Part shown: positions 23,027 through 35,400 of the stretch, piece by piece
Layout of the letters: every line of letters starts with the position of its first letter
How positions within the stretch are numbered: position 1 is the first letter of the stretch
Assembly (NCBI GenBank): GCA_019426215.1
Contig: CM033402.1
Span: forward strand, 23,942,104-24,006,103
DNA from: Buddleja alternifolia
Lineage: Eukaryota; Streptophyta; Magnoliopsida; Lamiales; Scrophulariaceae
Length of the DNA: 64,000 nt
Direction of reading: 5' to 3'
Translations under genes and position numbers: made by a program
Notes under the pieces: generated by a model
The model's input: the letters and a program-made list of their open reading frames with translations, nothing else
The model's database searches: none
Told to the model about the DNA's origin: nothing

Positions 23027-23767
23027 GGGATAATTACACTCACACCCATGGTTCGCAGGAACGGTCGCGACAATTGTCGCGGAGGCCACCATTCCAGTTC
23101 CATTGCACCGTCGCGGAGCAGTCGCGGCCATTCCACACTTTTGCTAGTTAAATTGCTTTAAAAAATTAAAGTTTAAAATATTACAACAAACATCAAAACA
23201 TGTAAAATTCATTGATCATTTATTGTCAAAATATACATTTTAAGCATAAAAATTAAAGTTAATGAGGCCTGTAATTTAAAAATATTATTCCAAAATTTTC
23301 ACTTTGATATTTTATGAAGTTAAATCATTATTATATTAGAATTTGATAATTTCATGATATTGAGTTAAAAATAAAAAAAATGATGCATAATGAACACCAA
23401 ATTAAGCAAAATATTAAACTTTATTCACTCATTTATTTATTCTATTCTTAAAATTTAATTAATTTTCCAATTTACACAATATAAAAGTAATTTGTAGAAA
23501 ATAATATATTTTGTAAAAGCATTATTTTTTCTCTCCCAGTACAGCATACCCCGACTTCTTCTTTTTCCTCTTTTATTCTCTATTACTCGTCCCTCACCCT
23601 AAAAGTCCCTTTCACCGCCGCCACAGTGACGAGCCGCCGAAGACCAGCCAAATAGAACCTCTGAGACCCCCTGTAAACCTTACAAATAGAACCTCTGAAG
23701 GGGTGTGTAGTAAGGAGAGGTTTGTGTAATTATCATATCATTGAGGGGGTGTGAGTGTAATTACCCC
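23027..23767. mobile_element. Mutator-family element with foreign filler (Pack-MULE-like)
   Basis: The termini GGGATAATTACACTCACACC and GGTGTGAGTGTAATTACCCC are inverted, and TTGTAAATA repeats exactly on both flanks (23018-23026, 23768-23776), a 9-bp duplication. The inner sequence is not shared with the 215-bp family member at 26010. It includes a GTCGCG-rich block (23064-23125) and a GC-rich, leader-like block (23523-23660) with CACCGCCGCCACAGTGACG. Captured host DNA is the likely source of the filler, but the donor is not in the window. Confidence 0.75.
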
Positions 23768-24182
23768 TTGTAAATATCGACCAAGAGAAGAGAATCTGTC
23801 ACGTAGTGAGAAAAACAACTTTAGGCTTCGTTTCAAAACTCTCTCAATTATGGTAAACATTTCCAATTTTTGTACTACAATTTATGTTTGGCCCCTACAA
23901 ATTCCATTTTTTCTCCTAACCTTTACTTATTGGATTACAACTTCTCTATTTTTTGATCTTTGATGGCTCCTTTTTAGCTACTTCATTCTGCTCTTTCCCT
24001 GATGGTAAATAATAATAAAACATACGAAATCAAGAAATTGAGATATGAATGAGCTGATGGTAGACAAGATTTCTTTTTCAATATACATATCTATGATTTC
24101 TAATGCTAATTAATTCTACATAACTTTGTTTCCTGCAGGCTCCTTTAATTTAAATCTTCAACACTGAATCCATACATACACA

Positions 24183-24231
24183 TATATATATATATATACA
24201 TACATACATACATATATATATATATATTTCG
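24183..24231 (+). repeat. TA/CATA microsatellite just upstream of the first NPF8 start
   Basis: Alternating TA runs separated by CATA units end only about seven bases before the ATG at 24238, so length changes here alter the 5' leader. A second TA run lies in intron 1 at 24349-24376. Confidence 0.9.
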
Positions 24232-24237
24232 GAAGAG

Positions 24238-24343
24238 ATGGCTGAAGAAGATAAGTATACGAAAGACGGGACAGTAGACTACAGAAATAATCCTGCCAAT
24301 AAGAAGAAAACAGGAACCTGGAAGGCCTGCCCCTTTATTCTTG

Positions 24344-24379
<36 letters not shown>

Positions 24380-27300
24380 TGTATGTATATTATGCTTCTT
24401 TTAATAGTCTTTCGTGATTGATTTTTTATTAATAATAATACTTGGTTTTGTTGAAAATGTTTGATACATGGAGGGAATGAATGTTGTGAAAGACTAGCAT
24501 ACTATGGAATGAGCTCCAACCTCTTGCTCTATTTCACAAATCAACTCAATCAACACAGTGCTACTGCTTCAAAAAATTTATCAAATTGGTCTGGAACCTG
24601 CTATGTGATGCCTTTGGTGGGAGCATTTCTAGCTGATGCATATCTTGGAAGATATTGGACTATTGCCACCTTTTCTATCATCTATGTCCTTGTAAGTTTT
24701 TCTATCTAACTAGGGGTGTTCATGTTTTTTCAAATCGTACCATACCTACCGTACCATACCAAGCCGTACCGAAGTTGCGGTTTTTTTATATAAAATCCTA
24801 GGTTTTGGTATGAGTCAAGACCGTACCGATTATTTTGGTATGGTTTTGGTTTTAGAAATTCTAAACCGATAAAAAACCGTACTGTACCGTACATAATATA
24901 TACTAATAAATTATAATATTCATGTTATATATATAAGTGATTTTACTAAAAAAATTTTAGAACGTACAGGAACAAATACACTAAGAATCAAATTTATTAC
25001 ACAACTTATGTGAGATTTGGAGGATTTTAAAAAATTATGAATTTAGGAGTTAGATAATAGAATTTATCACTCAACTTTATTTTATTGATTCCTATTGAAT
25101 TTATAATTTTAAATAAATCCTAGTAATTAGTATTTTTTTTGTGTTGGTTTTAACTATAATAATAAGAGTTTGATCTTATTTAATTTTTATTTTTCATTGA
25201 CTTTATTTTAATGTTAATAACTTTCGTATCTTTTAGTATATCATGTAAAGTTTCACCAATTCAAATGCTTTTGAAGTCCGTCAATATTAAATAATAATAC
25301 TTATTGAGATAATCATTATAACTATTTTTATTTTTTGTATATACATTTTCCTTTCTATTTCCTAGATAATATGTCAAATTTAAGGATCTCTTGTGTGATT
25401 AAGTCAAAATTAATGAATATAAGATAAATTTCACTAGACTTTTGTGCATAAAAGGTGGATATAATACTATATGGATAAATCAATAAAAAATACCGTAAGA
25501 CCGTACTATACCGTACCGCAACCGCATGATATCGGAAGCAATGGTACCGGTTTCAAAAAGTCCGATTTTGGTTTTAACTATCTAAATACCGTAATTATTG
25601 GTATGGTATTAATTTAGTGAAAAAACCGCAAAACCGAATCGTGTGCTCCCTTATATCTAACTACTATTGAATAGCTAATTTCATAGTTCAAAGTAGCGGC
25701 CAATATCCAATAATATCGGCAGTACGTATTCGGATAGCCCCTACCGATTCGATAATATCGAATGATATCTATTATTCTCCGAGTATAATTATATCGGGAT
25801 GATATCGAATGATATCTATTATTCTCCGAGTTTAATTATATCGGGATGATATCGCCTTTATGTTGATATTATTGGCTGTATCGGATATGTTTGATGTTAT
25901 TTTTACGAATTGAACTTTTAACTGTTTTTGAAGATATATTTTGTGTTAAGATCAATTAATGTTTTATTAGATATATACAATGACTTTTTGTTGATATAAT
26001 TAGTAATAAGGGATAATTACACCCACACCTCCTCAATGATGGAGTAATTACACAAACCTCCTCTCACGAATTGATAATTATAAATACACCCCCTCATGTT
26101 AAAAATTTCTTACAATTGCACCCTCTGTAAACCTTACAAAAAGATCCCTTGTTTGTAATTATCAATTAGTGAGGGGGGTTTGTGTAAGTACCACATCATT
26201 GAGGGGTGTGAGTGTAATTATCCCTAGTAATAAACTCATTTCTATCACAAATATAAGTTCACCTTGCTTAATTAACTTTATTTGTATTTTATGTAATACA
26301 ATTTCGTGCTATATGCTAATGAGTAGTAACCATTGTATTTATGATTTGGTTTCACGAATCAGGGGATGACACTCTTAACACTATCAGCCTCAGCTCCGCG
26401 TCTAAGGCCAACCTGTTACAAAAAAGACGTCTGCCATGCAACAGAATCTCAAACAGCGGTGTGTTTCGTTGCTCTATACATGGTGGCACTAGGAACAGGT
26501 GGAATCAAACCATGTGTCTCATCATACGGAGCAGATCAATTCGATGATGCGAATGCAATTGAGAAGGGCCATAAAAGCTCTTTCTTCAATTGGTTCTACT
26601 TTTCGATCAATATCGGTGCATTGATCGCCTCTTCTGTGCTGGTGTGGATACAAGTCAACATTGGATGGGGATGGGGCTTTGGTGTTCCTGCAGCAGCCAT
26701 GGCTGTAGCTGTAGCATTTTTCTTTTCGGGTACACGACTGTATCGCTATCAGAAGCCTGGTGGAAGCCCGCTAACCCGTCTTTCTCAAGTGGTGGTGGCA
26801 TCCTTGAGAAAACATCACGTTGATGTGCCTGCTGATAAATCTCTTCTATATGAGAAGTCTGATGAAGAGTCGGCTATCGTAGGCAGCCGCAAACTTGATC
26901 ACACTAATGAATTCTGGTATGCGTCTTCTGCTATGCTTGCGGACTAATTTTGCAGAGCCCTTTTTGCCACCCTTATAGCAACACGACTGATTTTGCAATT
27001 TTCTCATTATAATTAATTCGGTTATCATCTCTATGTTATCATGTCACCTTTTTTTTTTTTTTTTTATAAGAATCATGTCACCTTTTTGCACATGTCCTAT
27101 TAAATTTGACTAACATTGGCAATACTCAGTTTCTTAGACAAAGCAGCAGTGCAAATACAATCAGACGATAGCAAAGGCTCGATGGACCCCTGGAGGCTGT
27201 GCACCGTAACACAAGTCGAAGAACTGAAAGGCATCATACGTTTGCTGCCCGTGTGGGCAACTGGTATAGTCTTCAGCGCTGTATATGCCCAAATGGGCAA

Positions 27301-27964
27301 CTTATTCTTACTCCAAGCAGAGTACATGAACGCTCGATTGGGCAAATCCAACTTCAAAATTCCCGAAGCATCACTTGCCATTTTTGACACCCTCAGCGTC
27401 ATTTTCTGGGTCCCAGTCTACGACCAGTTCATCATCCCAATAACCAGAAAATTCACCGGTCATAAAAATGGCTTGTCTCAGTTGCAGCGCATTGGAACAG
27501 GGCTCTTCATATCGATCTTCGCCATGATATCAGCGGGGATTTTAGAAATTGTTAGACTGGGGATTGTGAAAAGGGATGATAGTTATGGTGTGAAGGAATC
27601 ACCAATCTCGATATTCTGGCAAGTACCTCAATACTTCATCATAGGTTGTGCAGAAGTGTTTACAAATATTGGACAACTGGAGTTCTTCTATGAGCAAGCG
27701 CCCGACTCCATGAGAAGCTTGTGTGCGGCTCTATCACTCACTACTACCGCGCTTGGAAGCTATTTAAGCTCTTTGTTGGTGACAATTGTGATGGATATGA
27801 GTACTAGGAATGGGAAGCGTGGATGGATACCTGACAACTTAAACTATGGACATTTGCATTACTTCTTTTTGCTTTTGGCTGTGCTAAGTGCGCTCAACTT
27901 GGGAGCTTTCATTGTGGTAGCAAAAAGATATACATACAAGAAGGCTGTGGGAGCTCTACGCTGA
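24238..27964 (+). CDS. NPF8-type peptide transporter, copy 1 (join 24238..24343, 24474..24691, 26363..26916, 27130..27964)
   Basis: Four exons with GT/AG borders give 570 residues. It is a proton-coupled di-/tripeptide transporter of the NPF8 (PTR1/PTR2/PTR5) clade, with twelve membrane helices expected. The N-terminus [20 protein letters not shown] is the clade signature. ECCER (ExxER, proton coupling) opens exon 2. [29 protein letters not shown] and the PTR box [14 protein letters not shown] follow. Exon 4 carries [14 protein letters not shown], the GCAEVF region and a basic tail, [11 protein letters not shown]. The family sits in the plasma membrane or tonoplast; the location here is not predictable. 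Intron 2 is 1.67 kb and holds a hAT MITE and a Mutator-family MITE. All exons are open. Confidence 0.93.
24711..25653. mobile_element. hAT MITE in NPF8 intron 2
   Basis: It starts TAGGGGTGTTCATG and ends GTGTGCTCCCTTA, imperfect inverted termini, with a perfect 8-bp duplication TATCTAAC (24703-24710, 25654-25661). The inner ends are rich in ACCGTACC/GGTATGGT motifs on both sides. No transposase frame is present. It lies 20 bases past the exon 2 donor. Confidence 0.85.
25757..25852 (+). repeat. 47-bp tandem repeat, two copies
   Basis: GATATCTATTATTCTCCGAG recurs at 25764 and 25811 within near-identical 47-bp units, in NPF8 intron 2. Confidence 0.85.
26010..26224. mobile_element. 215-bp Mutator-family MITE in NPF8 intron 2
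   Basis: The termini GGGATAATTACACCCACACC and GGTGTGAGTGTAATTATCCC are inverted, and the flanks repeat TAGTAATAA exactly (26001-26009, 26225-26233). It shares its ends and CTGTAAACCTTACAAA with the larger element at 23027-23767, so both belong to one family. Confidence 0.85.
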
Positions 27965-28146
27965 TTATACATCATGTATTAATTATTATTATTATTATTA
28001 TTATTATTGCTGAATTTATAAGTAAATACATATTCCGTATGAAACTCTCATGTATCTTCCGATATTGGTGAATGCTACCTTTGTAATTTAATAACTATAT
28101 AAATGAAAGTAAAATCCTATCTATACCAAACTTGTATTTCATTTTT

Positions 28147-28842
28147 GGGTAGTGCTAATCGGCTGACAGACTCCTTGCCAACAGGTGATTTAATAAAACC
28201 TGATTTTTGACAAGGAAAAAGCTTTCCTCACGGTCTGTAAGGATATTTAAACCTTACAGACCAATCTCAGTCACACAATCTGGCAAAGAGGAACCGGCAA
28301 CCTGCTCTCTAAGTCACCTAATTTTATTAATGATAAATTGCAATTTGCCCCACTTCTTCTACCTAATTTAAAGAATTTTTTTTTCTGCATATTTATTATA
28401 TATAAATATATACACGTGTGTGTGTTTCGCTGTGTGCGTGTATGTGTGTTTCGCAGTGTGTGTGTGTGTGCCTGTGTGTTTTGCTATGTGTGTGTGTTTG
28501 TGTGTTTCGCTGTGTGTGTGTGTGTGTTTGTGTGTTTCGCTGTGTGTGTGTGCGTGTGTGTTTCTGTGTGTGTGTGCGTGTGTGTTTCGCTGTGTGTGTG
28601 TGTATATATTCATGGAAGAAAATCAATGGAGGAAAAAAAATTAGGGTTTGGATTTGGGGAAGATGGAGTGGAAAAAGATTTTTGATTTGGGGTCTATTTT
28701 TTGTTGATAAAAGATTTGGGGTTATTTAGTGATTATAGTAAGTTAGTTGGTTTCTTTTATAATATCTAAAATTCACTAAATACCCGGTTGCCTAGGGTGT
28801 CTGTAGGTCTAATCTCACAGTTTTCTGTGAGATTAGCATTAC
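28147..28842. mobile_element. Possible inverted-repeat element containing a TG-rich minisatellite
   Basis: The left end GTAGTGCTAATC...ACAGACTCC is mirrored at the right by an inverted GTAATGCTAATC...ACAGACACCC, the right copy carrying an extra hairpin. The body holds a perfect hairpin GGTCTGTAAGG/CCTTACAGACC near 28234-28264 and a TG array at 28414-28603 broken by TTTCGC units. A clear target duplication was not found, so the boundaries are provisional. Long frames over the TG array on both strands are artefacts. Confidence 0.4.
28414..28603 (+). repeat. TG microsatellite with TTTCGC interruptions
   Basis: TG runs of 4-10 units are interrupted at intervals by TTTCGC or close variants, forming an irregular higher-order repeat. 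Confidence 0.9.
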
Positions 28843-29791
28843 TCTTTTGACAAAAAACCACCTCAACTTTCCTTCTTTTTGTAATTGACCCCAAATCAAA
28901 GGTTTGACTTTCAGTCCCTAATATAATTTCAAATCTTTTTTTATCTTCACTTCCAAGTCTTCAACAAAAGAAAAGCAAACCCTCCCCTGCTCGACTGCTG
29001 CTGCTGCTGGACTGCTGCTCAAACGACCACCGCGGAGATCAACCGGACATCGGTGAGACGACGACTACCTCAGAGACCAAGCCTCAATTCGTAATTTTTT
29101 TTTTATTTTTTCTCTATTTTCTTTATATGAATTTAAATTTTCAAGTAATCTTGTATGGGTATTAACTTACTTTGTATGGTTTAGTTTATTTTGTATTTGT
29201 ATGGGTTTAATTTAATTGTTTAAATTTATTTGATTATGGTTTAGGGTTGTGTAATTTGAAATTTGAAATGAGCTTAGCAACCGGGTTGTGTAATTTGTGG
29301 GTTGTGAAATAAACAATTTTTTTTTCCAGGTCAGTTTAACCGAACCGCTGAGATTTGATGCGCAACTTCGAGATTTTCTTCTCTTTTGAAAGTTAATGAG
29401 GTGTTGAATTTTATCAACTATCTTGAACTAATAGTCTATTTCCTTATCAAATTCATAGATTTTGTAGTTTGTTAATCTCGTATTTTCATATTTCTTCATC
29501 TATTCTATTATGATATTAGCTATATAAATTTAGCGAATATGAATTTTCTGTTTGTTTTATAATTTTTTCAATTATGTATTAATAATCCCAATGTATACAA
29601 TTACTAATCATATGGGTGTATATATATATAAATAGAGGTATTTAATTTGTCTAATATTCTTCCTTTTCTTTTGCGTGCTTTAATTTTTCCTTAAATATTA
29701 ATAAATGTTTAACAATGGAGTTTAAATTATGTTTGTTGTATTCTTTATTCTTGTTTTATTGGTTGGAGTAGGATCAACAAGATTTTGTTTT

Positions 29792-30037
29792 ATGGCAACG
29801 GTTTATAATAACTTTGAAACGCAACCCCCGAATTCATCCTGGACTTATTCTGCAGGACCAGTTCATAGCCCTAAAGAAGAGTATGTTAAATATTAATACA
29901 TGTTTGAGTTTGAAATATTGAACCCAATATTTTATTATTTGATTAAGATTTGAATTATTTTATTAGTATATTAAAAAATTTGTTAATTTAAGATTATAAC
30001 TTCTTTTTTGTATTGCAGCGAGACAAATTTGAAGTAG
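29792..30037 (+). CDS. Candidate 35-residue gene (join 29792..29880, 30019..30037)
   Basis: I do not recognise this product. The frame starts MATVYNNFETQPPNSSWTYS and, with a consensus donor (GA|GTATGT at 29880) and acceptor (TTGCAG at 30018), continues to end in EDETNLK and TAG. Unspliced, it would stop five codons later. Upstream, a GC-rich leader block (28975-29060) ends in a consensus donor (CATCG|GTGAGA), and TTTTCCAG (near 29329) and GGAGTAG (near 29772) offer acceptors, so a multi-exon 5' leader is plausible. AATAAA follows near 30242. The architecture is gene-like, but coding of such a short peptide is unproven. A non-coding transcript is the alternative. Confidence 0.35.
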
Positions 30038-30413
30038 TAGAGATTGGTTAGCTTACATGTAAGGGATACATCTAAGTGAATATGCTACAATCTCATCGCG
30101 GATATATATATATATATATATATTTGATTAACTATTTTTTCGTACTCCTTTTTGTCTTTTTCTTGGACTTATGTAATTGAGAATGTTGAGCTACTTTATT
30201 TATGTTGATACGTGACATACGTCTACAAATTTTATTGTGAAATAAAAGCGTCTATTTATTTTTGTTGATTCTGTGATAGACCAAATGATATTTTTGTTGA
30301 TTCTGTAATATGCAAATGAAAGCTAACGTCTATAATTAAGAAAGGAAAGTTGGGGGCAAAATATGAAGCTATAAAATATATGTGGGCCTAAACATAATAG
30401 TATGCAAATGATA

Positions 30414-30503
30414 CCTGGCAACTTGCTAAGCAAGTTGCAGGTTTCTCTCAGCCACAATTTGTGGCTGAGAAGTGTCTGTAAGGCTTTTTAACCTTACAGA
30501 CTG
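30414..30503. repeat. Three adjacent perfect hairpins
   Basis: CAACTTGCT/AGCAAGTTG, TCTCAGCCACAA/TTGTGGCTGAGA and GTCTGTAAGG/CCTTACAGAC each form a perfect stem with loops of 1, 1 and 8 bases. The last stem also occurs near 28235. No gene is assigned. Confidence 0.8.
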
Positions 30504-31380
30504 TAAGAAAATCATTTTCCTTCATTTTTGAAGGGGTGGGCAATTTAATTTCCTCTGTAAGATAACAGGAAATTTGATTCGGATCGTATTCATGGCAAAT
30601 AAGAGGCCTTGTGCGCCATCTTTGTTTCGCGATAAAACAAATCAGAATGAGGTGGATCCGAATAGTCGTTCCAAGCCCCGTCATAATCTATAATTTGATA
30701 TTATCTTTTAACCCCTGCGTTCGATACGCTGGATGGTGGTTCAAGTCTTTAATTAATTCTTTGGTTATTAACTTCGAGTGTAAAAACAATGAATCGAACA
30801 ACTCAAGTCAAGATAAAATTAACCTATCAAATACTTAAATCTGAAAAAAGGGTAATTTATACCTCCATGAGAGTCTTCGATCGTGATTACAAGTGATTGT
30901 AGATACAAGCTTTGCAGTCGAATCCTTGAAATCTTTGACCAGCAACTACTAAATTATTCTACGGCTACTCCTAATTTACGCTATGAACTACTCCTAAGAC
31001 TAGAGTTAATTCTAAAAAAGTGAAAATGTAGAAGTTGTGATTCTAATGATGTCCCTCTTTTTCTTTTTTGACCACATATATCTTGGCCTTGAGGAACCCA
31101 CGTTCTTTTTCTTCGGGAACTTCCTCCAACTGTTTCTTTCAAATTTCTCAACTTGGTGCACCTTCCTTGAATGCAGATTACTGGCTTTTAGTCTCCCTTC
31201 ATTTCTTCAGATTCGATTATTGGCTTTTTATTAAATCAGCCCACATCTTGTCATTTTTTGAATTTAATGGGCCTTGTCTTATTTATTTGTGGGCCCCACT
31301 TCCTTCTTTTCGAATTTCCCCAACTTGGGCTATTTGGGCTTTATAACTCGAAAGCCCAAATTATTTTATAGTGTAAACAA
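30504..31380. other. Region without recognised gene
   Basis: No convincing frame or bounded element was found. GGGCCC- and GGGCTT-containing blocks near 31290-31365 precede the promoter of the plant-mobile-domain gene. Confidence 0.5.
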
Positions 31381-31533
31381 ATGCCCCCCTAATATACATG
31401 ACCGTTTCGAGTTCATGTATATTAATATACACATCTTTTGGTTAAAGACACCTTCATATTATGGCGGGTATGGAAGATCGTACCTTTCATTAAAAGACCT
31501 CCTGAGACTTATCATCTTCCTTATGGATTAGCA

Positions 31534-31700
31534 GATGTGCCTTTTCGTGATTGGACACTTAAACCCTCTCAAAACGCGTCTCTTTATGAGAAACTCCTCG
31601 TATTTTGGCGGGTAAAAAAAATGTATGAGGCTCTTCATCCTCCCTGCTAAGTAATAGGTGCGTCTTTTCGTGATCGAACACTTAAACCCTATAAATATCT
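31534..31700 (+). promoter_or_regulatory. Promoter region of the plant-mobile-domain pseudogene
   Basis: A TATA box (CCCTATAAATATC, near 31688) lies about 145 bases before the ATG at 31836. The box CTTTTCGTGAT(T/C)G(G/A)ACACTTAAACCC occurs twice, near 31540 and 31664, the second ending at the TATA box. A CT-rich leader follows. Confidence 0.55.
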
Positions 31701-32490
31701 GATCATCTCTTTTGGCCGACTTACATTATTCTAATCTCTCTCTCCTTTAACCTTTCGAAGAGACATTCATCTCGCCATACTTCTCGAATCCTTTTCCTTC
31801 TCAAAGCCTTCATCTTTTTCGCTTGAATTCCTTCGATGGCAAACTCCCATGATCTCTCTCGCCTGGTCGCTCGAGCAAGTATCTTGGATTGCAAAGACGC
31901 CCAAGACTTGTTTCAAACTATCAACGATTTCAAAGCTCATTATCGGGATGAGAAAATATCCCCTCTTGGTTCCACCCACATAGTTCCACCATGGGCTCTC
32001 GATCCCTGTGGTCAATTGCTCAATCATGTTGGTCTTGGGTCACGATTTCAACCCGAGGCGTTTGAACCTTCCAATGAGGGTAATCCCCATTTATTAGGGA
32101 TTTATCCCGCGTTGGATAATGACGCTCCTCTTTTCCAATGCAGAGTGGGGGACAAGTTTGGTTGGACGAACAAGACCAAACCAACCAATGGTTGGATTGG
32201 GGACATCGACGCCTATCCTTGGTTCATGAGATTTCATCAATTTCACAGTAAATGGGAAGGCAATCGATTCATGGGGCTTATTCGAATGGCCTGTTACCCG
32301 ATTCTTCCTTTCGAGCAGGTAGTAACGGATGCTCTCGCTTACTCATGGCATCCTTCTTACAACTTTTTTGTCCTGCCGCGGGGTTTTCAGACGATTACTT
32401 TGGAAGACATGGCTTTGATCAATGGTCTATCTCCAACGGGTACTACTCTTCCCACTAATGAATCGATACCCAGTGCCCGTGCCCTCTTGG

Positions 32491-35400
32491 TGTCACGCCC
32501 CAAAATTGGGTCATAAAAGACCCAACTTGAATACATAAGTCTATCGTAGCTGTAGTTCCAATTCAAAACATGGACCCAATTTTTATCAATGTATCTTAGG
32601 GTCCTACTCCTGAAACTATCATCCGCATCACGAAGTAACTTAATATCCTTGAATAAAACTACCAGTTTTTACCTCTTGGATCGTCTATGTCTATTCCTGT
32701 TATCCTCCAACTAGTCTCACTGCTCAACTCACCTACAGCTAGAAGGAAGGAATGAAACAAAATACGTAAGCAAAGGCTTAGTGAGTGACAGTGCTTGTGT
32801 GCAAGTTTCTCAAAATAGTTTTTAGACCCAAATGATAAATTAGTGAGGGAAAAACACTAATAGTTTTTGTTGATTTTCAAGGGATCATTGAAATCCTAAA
32901 TAAGAAAAGAAATTTGTGATCATAGTAACAATTAAGCAATAGCTAGTATGAGACAAAGGTCTTAGTATATGCACGATGAGGTTTTGTCAAATATCATTGA
33001 AAACATGCTTGGAAAAAAAATTACGTTCATGATAAAGCTGGAATGATTGGTGGCATGATATTTAAGTTTCAAAACATGCATTTTAAAAAGCATGTAGTTC
33101 AATGCAAGTATCACGTACAAGACATGTTTAAGTAACACGTACAACACATGTTTATATAACACGTACAAGACACGCTTAAGCAGTAGGGGGCCATGTTAGC
33201 AATACCATCGCGTCCGATGATTTACCCATAGCACTTTGGGTCCCGCTGCTTCTTCCTTATCACCCCTGAACACGCGGCTTAAAAGCCATCACCTTATACC
33301 TCCCCACGCAGGCTCGCGATGCCCGATTTGGTCATATTCGGAGTATGCCATACGATAAATGACCCATGCACCCTCAGAGCACTCCGTCCTAGGTGCATGG
33401 ATCTGGACGTGAATAGCGGGAACTGTTTAAGACCGCAAGCCCATGCATGACCGGCAGAACCCTGCCCTATCCATCGCCCGACCTTGGGCCCAACACAACC
33501 ACGTCAGATGCAACACGTCACAAGAACACCATCACGGCAAATGATCACGATACAAGACCAATGATGGAGTAATTTCACAAAAATCATAAAACCGATGTTT
33601 ATTTCGAAATCATTCTTGTATAAATTATGCATCTGAAATAAGTATGCAATCACGTATGTCACGAATGATGCAATGAAGCATTTTAGTTCACGATGAAATA
33701 TTTAATCGAACAAATAGTTTTTCAGAATTTCCTTAAAAGAATGTTTTCCTCGAATTCATTTTCACAAAACATGCCTGAAAATTACTTTTGCAAGATACGT
33801 GTTTGAAAACATTCATGCAGGTAATAGTTGGTGCCAAGAATTGGTGAATGTAAAATGAGTCCTGAATTTGATTTGAAAGTGTTGAAACTCATTTTCATGT
33901 CAAGTATTCAAAGCATGTTGAATGTACATAGATATATATATATATATATGACGTATTCCTTCCAGTTTTGAAAGACATATAACTATAATTTTGAGAGGCA
34001 ACTCACCTCGTCCAATCAAATACCAAGCTCAAGTCGAGAATTTGAGTGATGCTCAATCTATCTCGTAAGTACAATTACCCAACAGTCACCCATCTTTAGG
34101 AATATGAATAACTCCGATCAAAGAAGCTAAAAACCTCCATTGTTCATACGTGAACAAGATTGCACCAAATCGCTTCACCGTGTGCCTCTTTCAATTGGCG
34201 CGCGTCTCCGTCATTATCCTTTGTTCATCCCTTTAACAATTCAATAAACATCTAACTTAATATATATATATATAGATTCGTAAATAACTAGGCTTTCTTA
34301 ATATTCAATTCAATCTCAAGAACCTAACCTAAATAGGGTGAATTGGGCCTTCAAAATCAACATCCCAAAACTGCCAGATTTAGACACGTCATGTCACCTT
34401 GTAGACAAATCAACTTTCCGATCACATTACACCATGGATTTTCGAAAATCTTACCACTAAAAACATCTACATTCCAAGTTCTATCTAGTGGTTATCTTGA
34501 ATTTACAATAGGACCAAAATAAGGGGTATTTTAAAACAAAGGAACATGAATGATAATTTCTGGAAATCAAAACAGCAGACTCGCATAGGTCCTTTGATGG
34601 CCATTCTTTTGACAATTTCTCATCAATTTTCAACAAACTTTACCATTAAACTTATATAAACTAAATAAGGATTCTAAATATGGTTTAGCATGTATAATCA
34701 AAGCATAGAAAAAGGGGTTTTTGGGCAATTGAATATGGAACACAGATTCTGGAATTGAAAAGATCCTACTGGCAGTTCTTTTGAATAATTTAATAGAAAT
34801 TCTACAAGACTCCAAAATTTACGAAATTTTACCAATATGTTGCTAACACATCCAAGTTAATTGGAAAATATTTTGAATCCAAAATTCGGTCATTTGGCCT
34901 TTCAAGTACAACCTAGAACCCGTACGCAGAAACTGAAATGGAGTTCAACTTCATTTCATGACAAAACAACAATGCATGTCCTAAATGACTTTCAAAACAA
35001 GTTAGATTCGACATGCAATCACTTATCTGTGTTTCAAATACAAATATAGTGATGGGTCTATAACAATTTATCCAAATCCTTTCCTCATACACACAATCAA
35101 CCAAATTCTCAGCCCTACCTCCCAATTCACCTCATGCATGTCCCAATTGAGCCTCCAATTGATCAATTCAAGATTTAATTCCACAACAATTCTAGTAAAC
35201 CAAGAATAAACTCATTTTAACAGAGATGAGGGTGTCTTACCTAAGTATTTGGTTGATGAGAAAACACCAAGAGAACAAATTTCTAATGGTGCTGCCAGAT
35301 TTCAGGTCCTGAAACTGGGTCACGATTTTAGGCGAATCTGAAACTTTATGTAGCAGATACGAAAATTCCGAACACATGGTGTCCTTCCTTGTCCTCTCAG

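Noticed and set aside
28338..28729. Several overlapping Cys/Val- and His/Thr-rich frames on both strands
   Set aside because: They are translations of the TG microsatellite in different frames; no gene signals.
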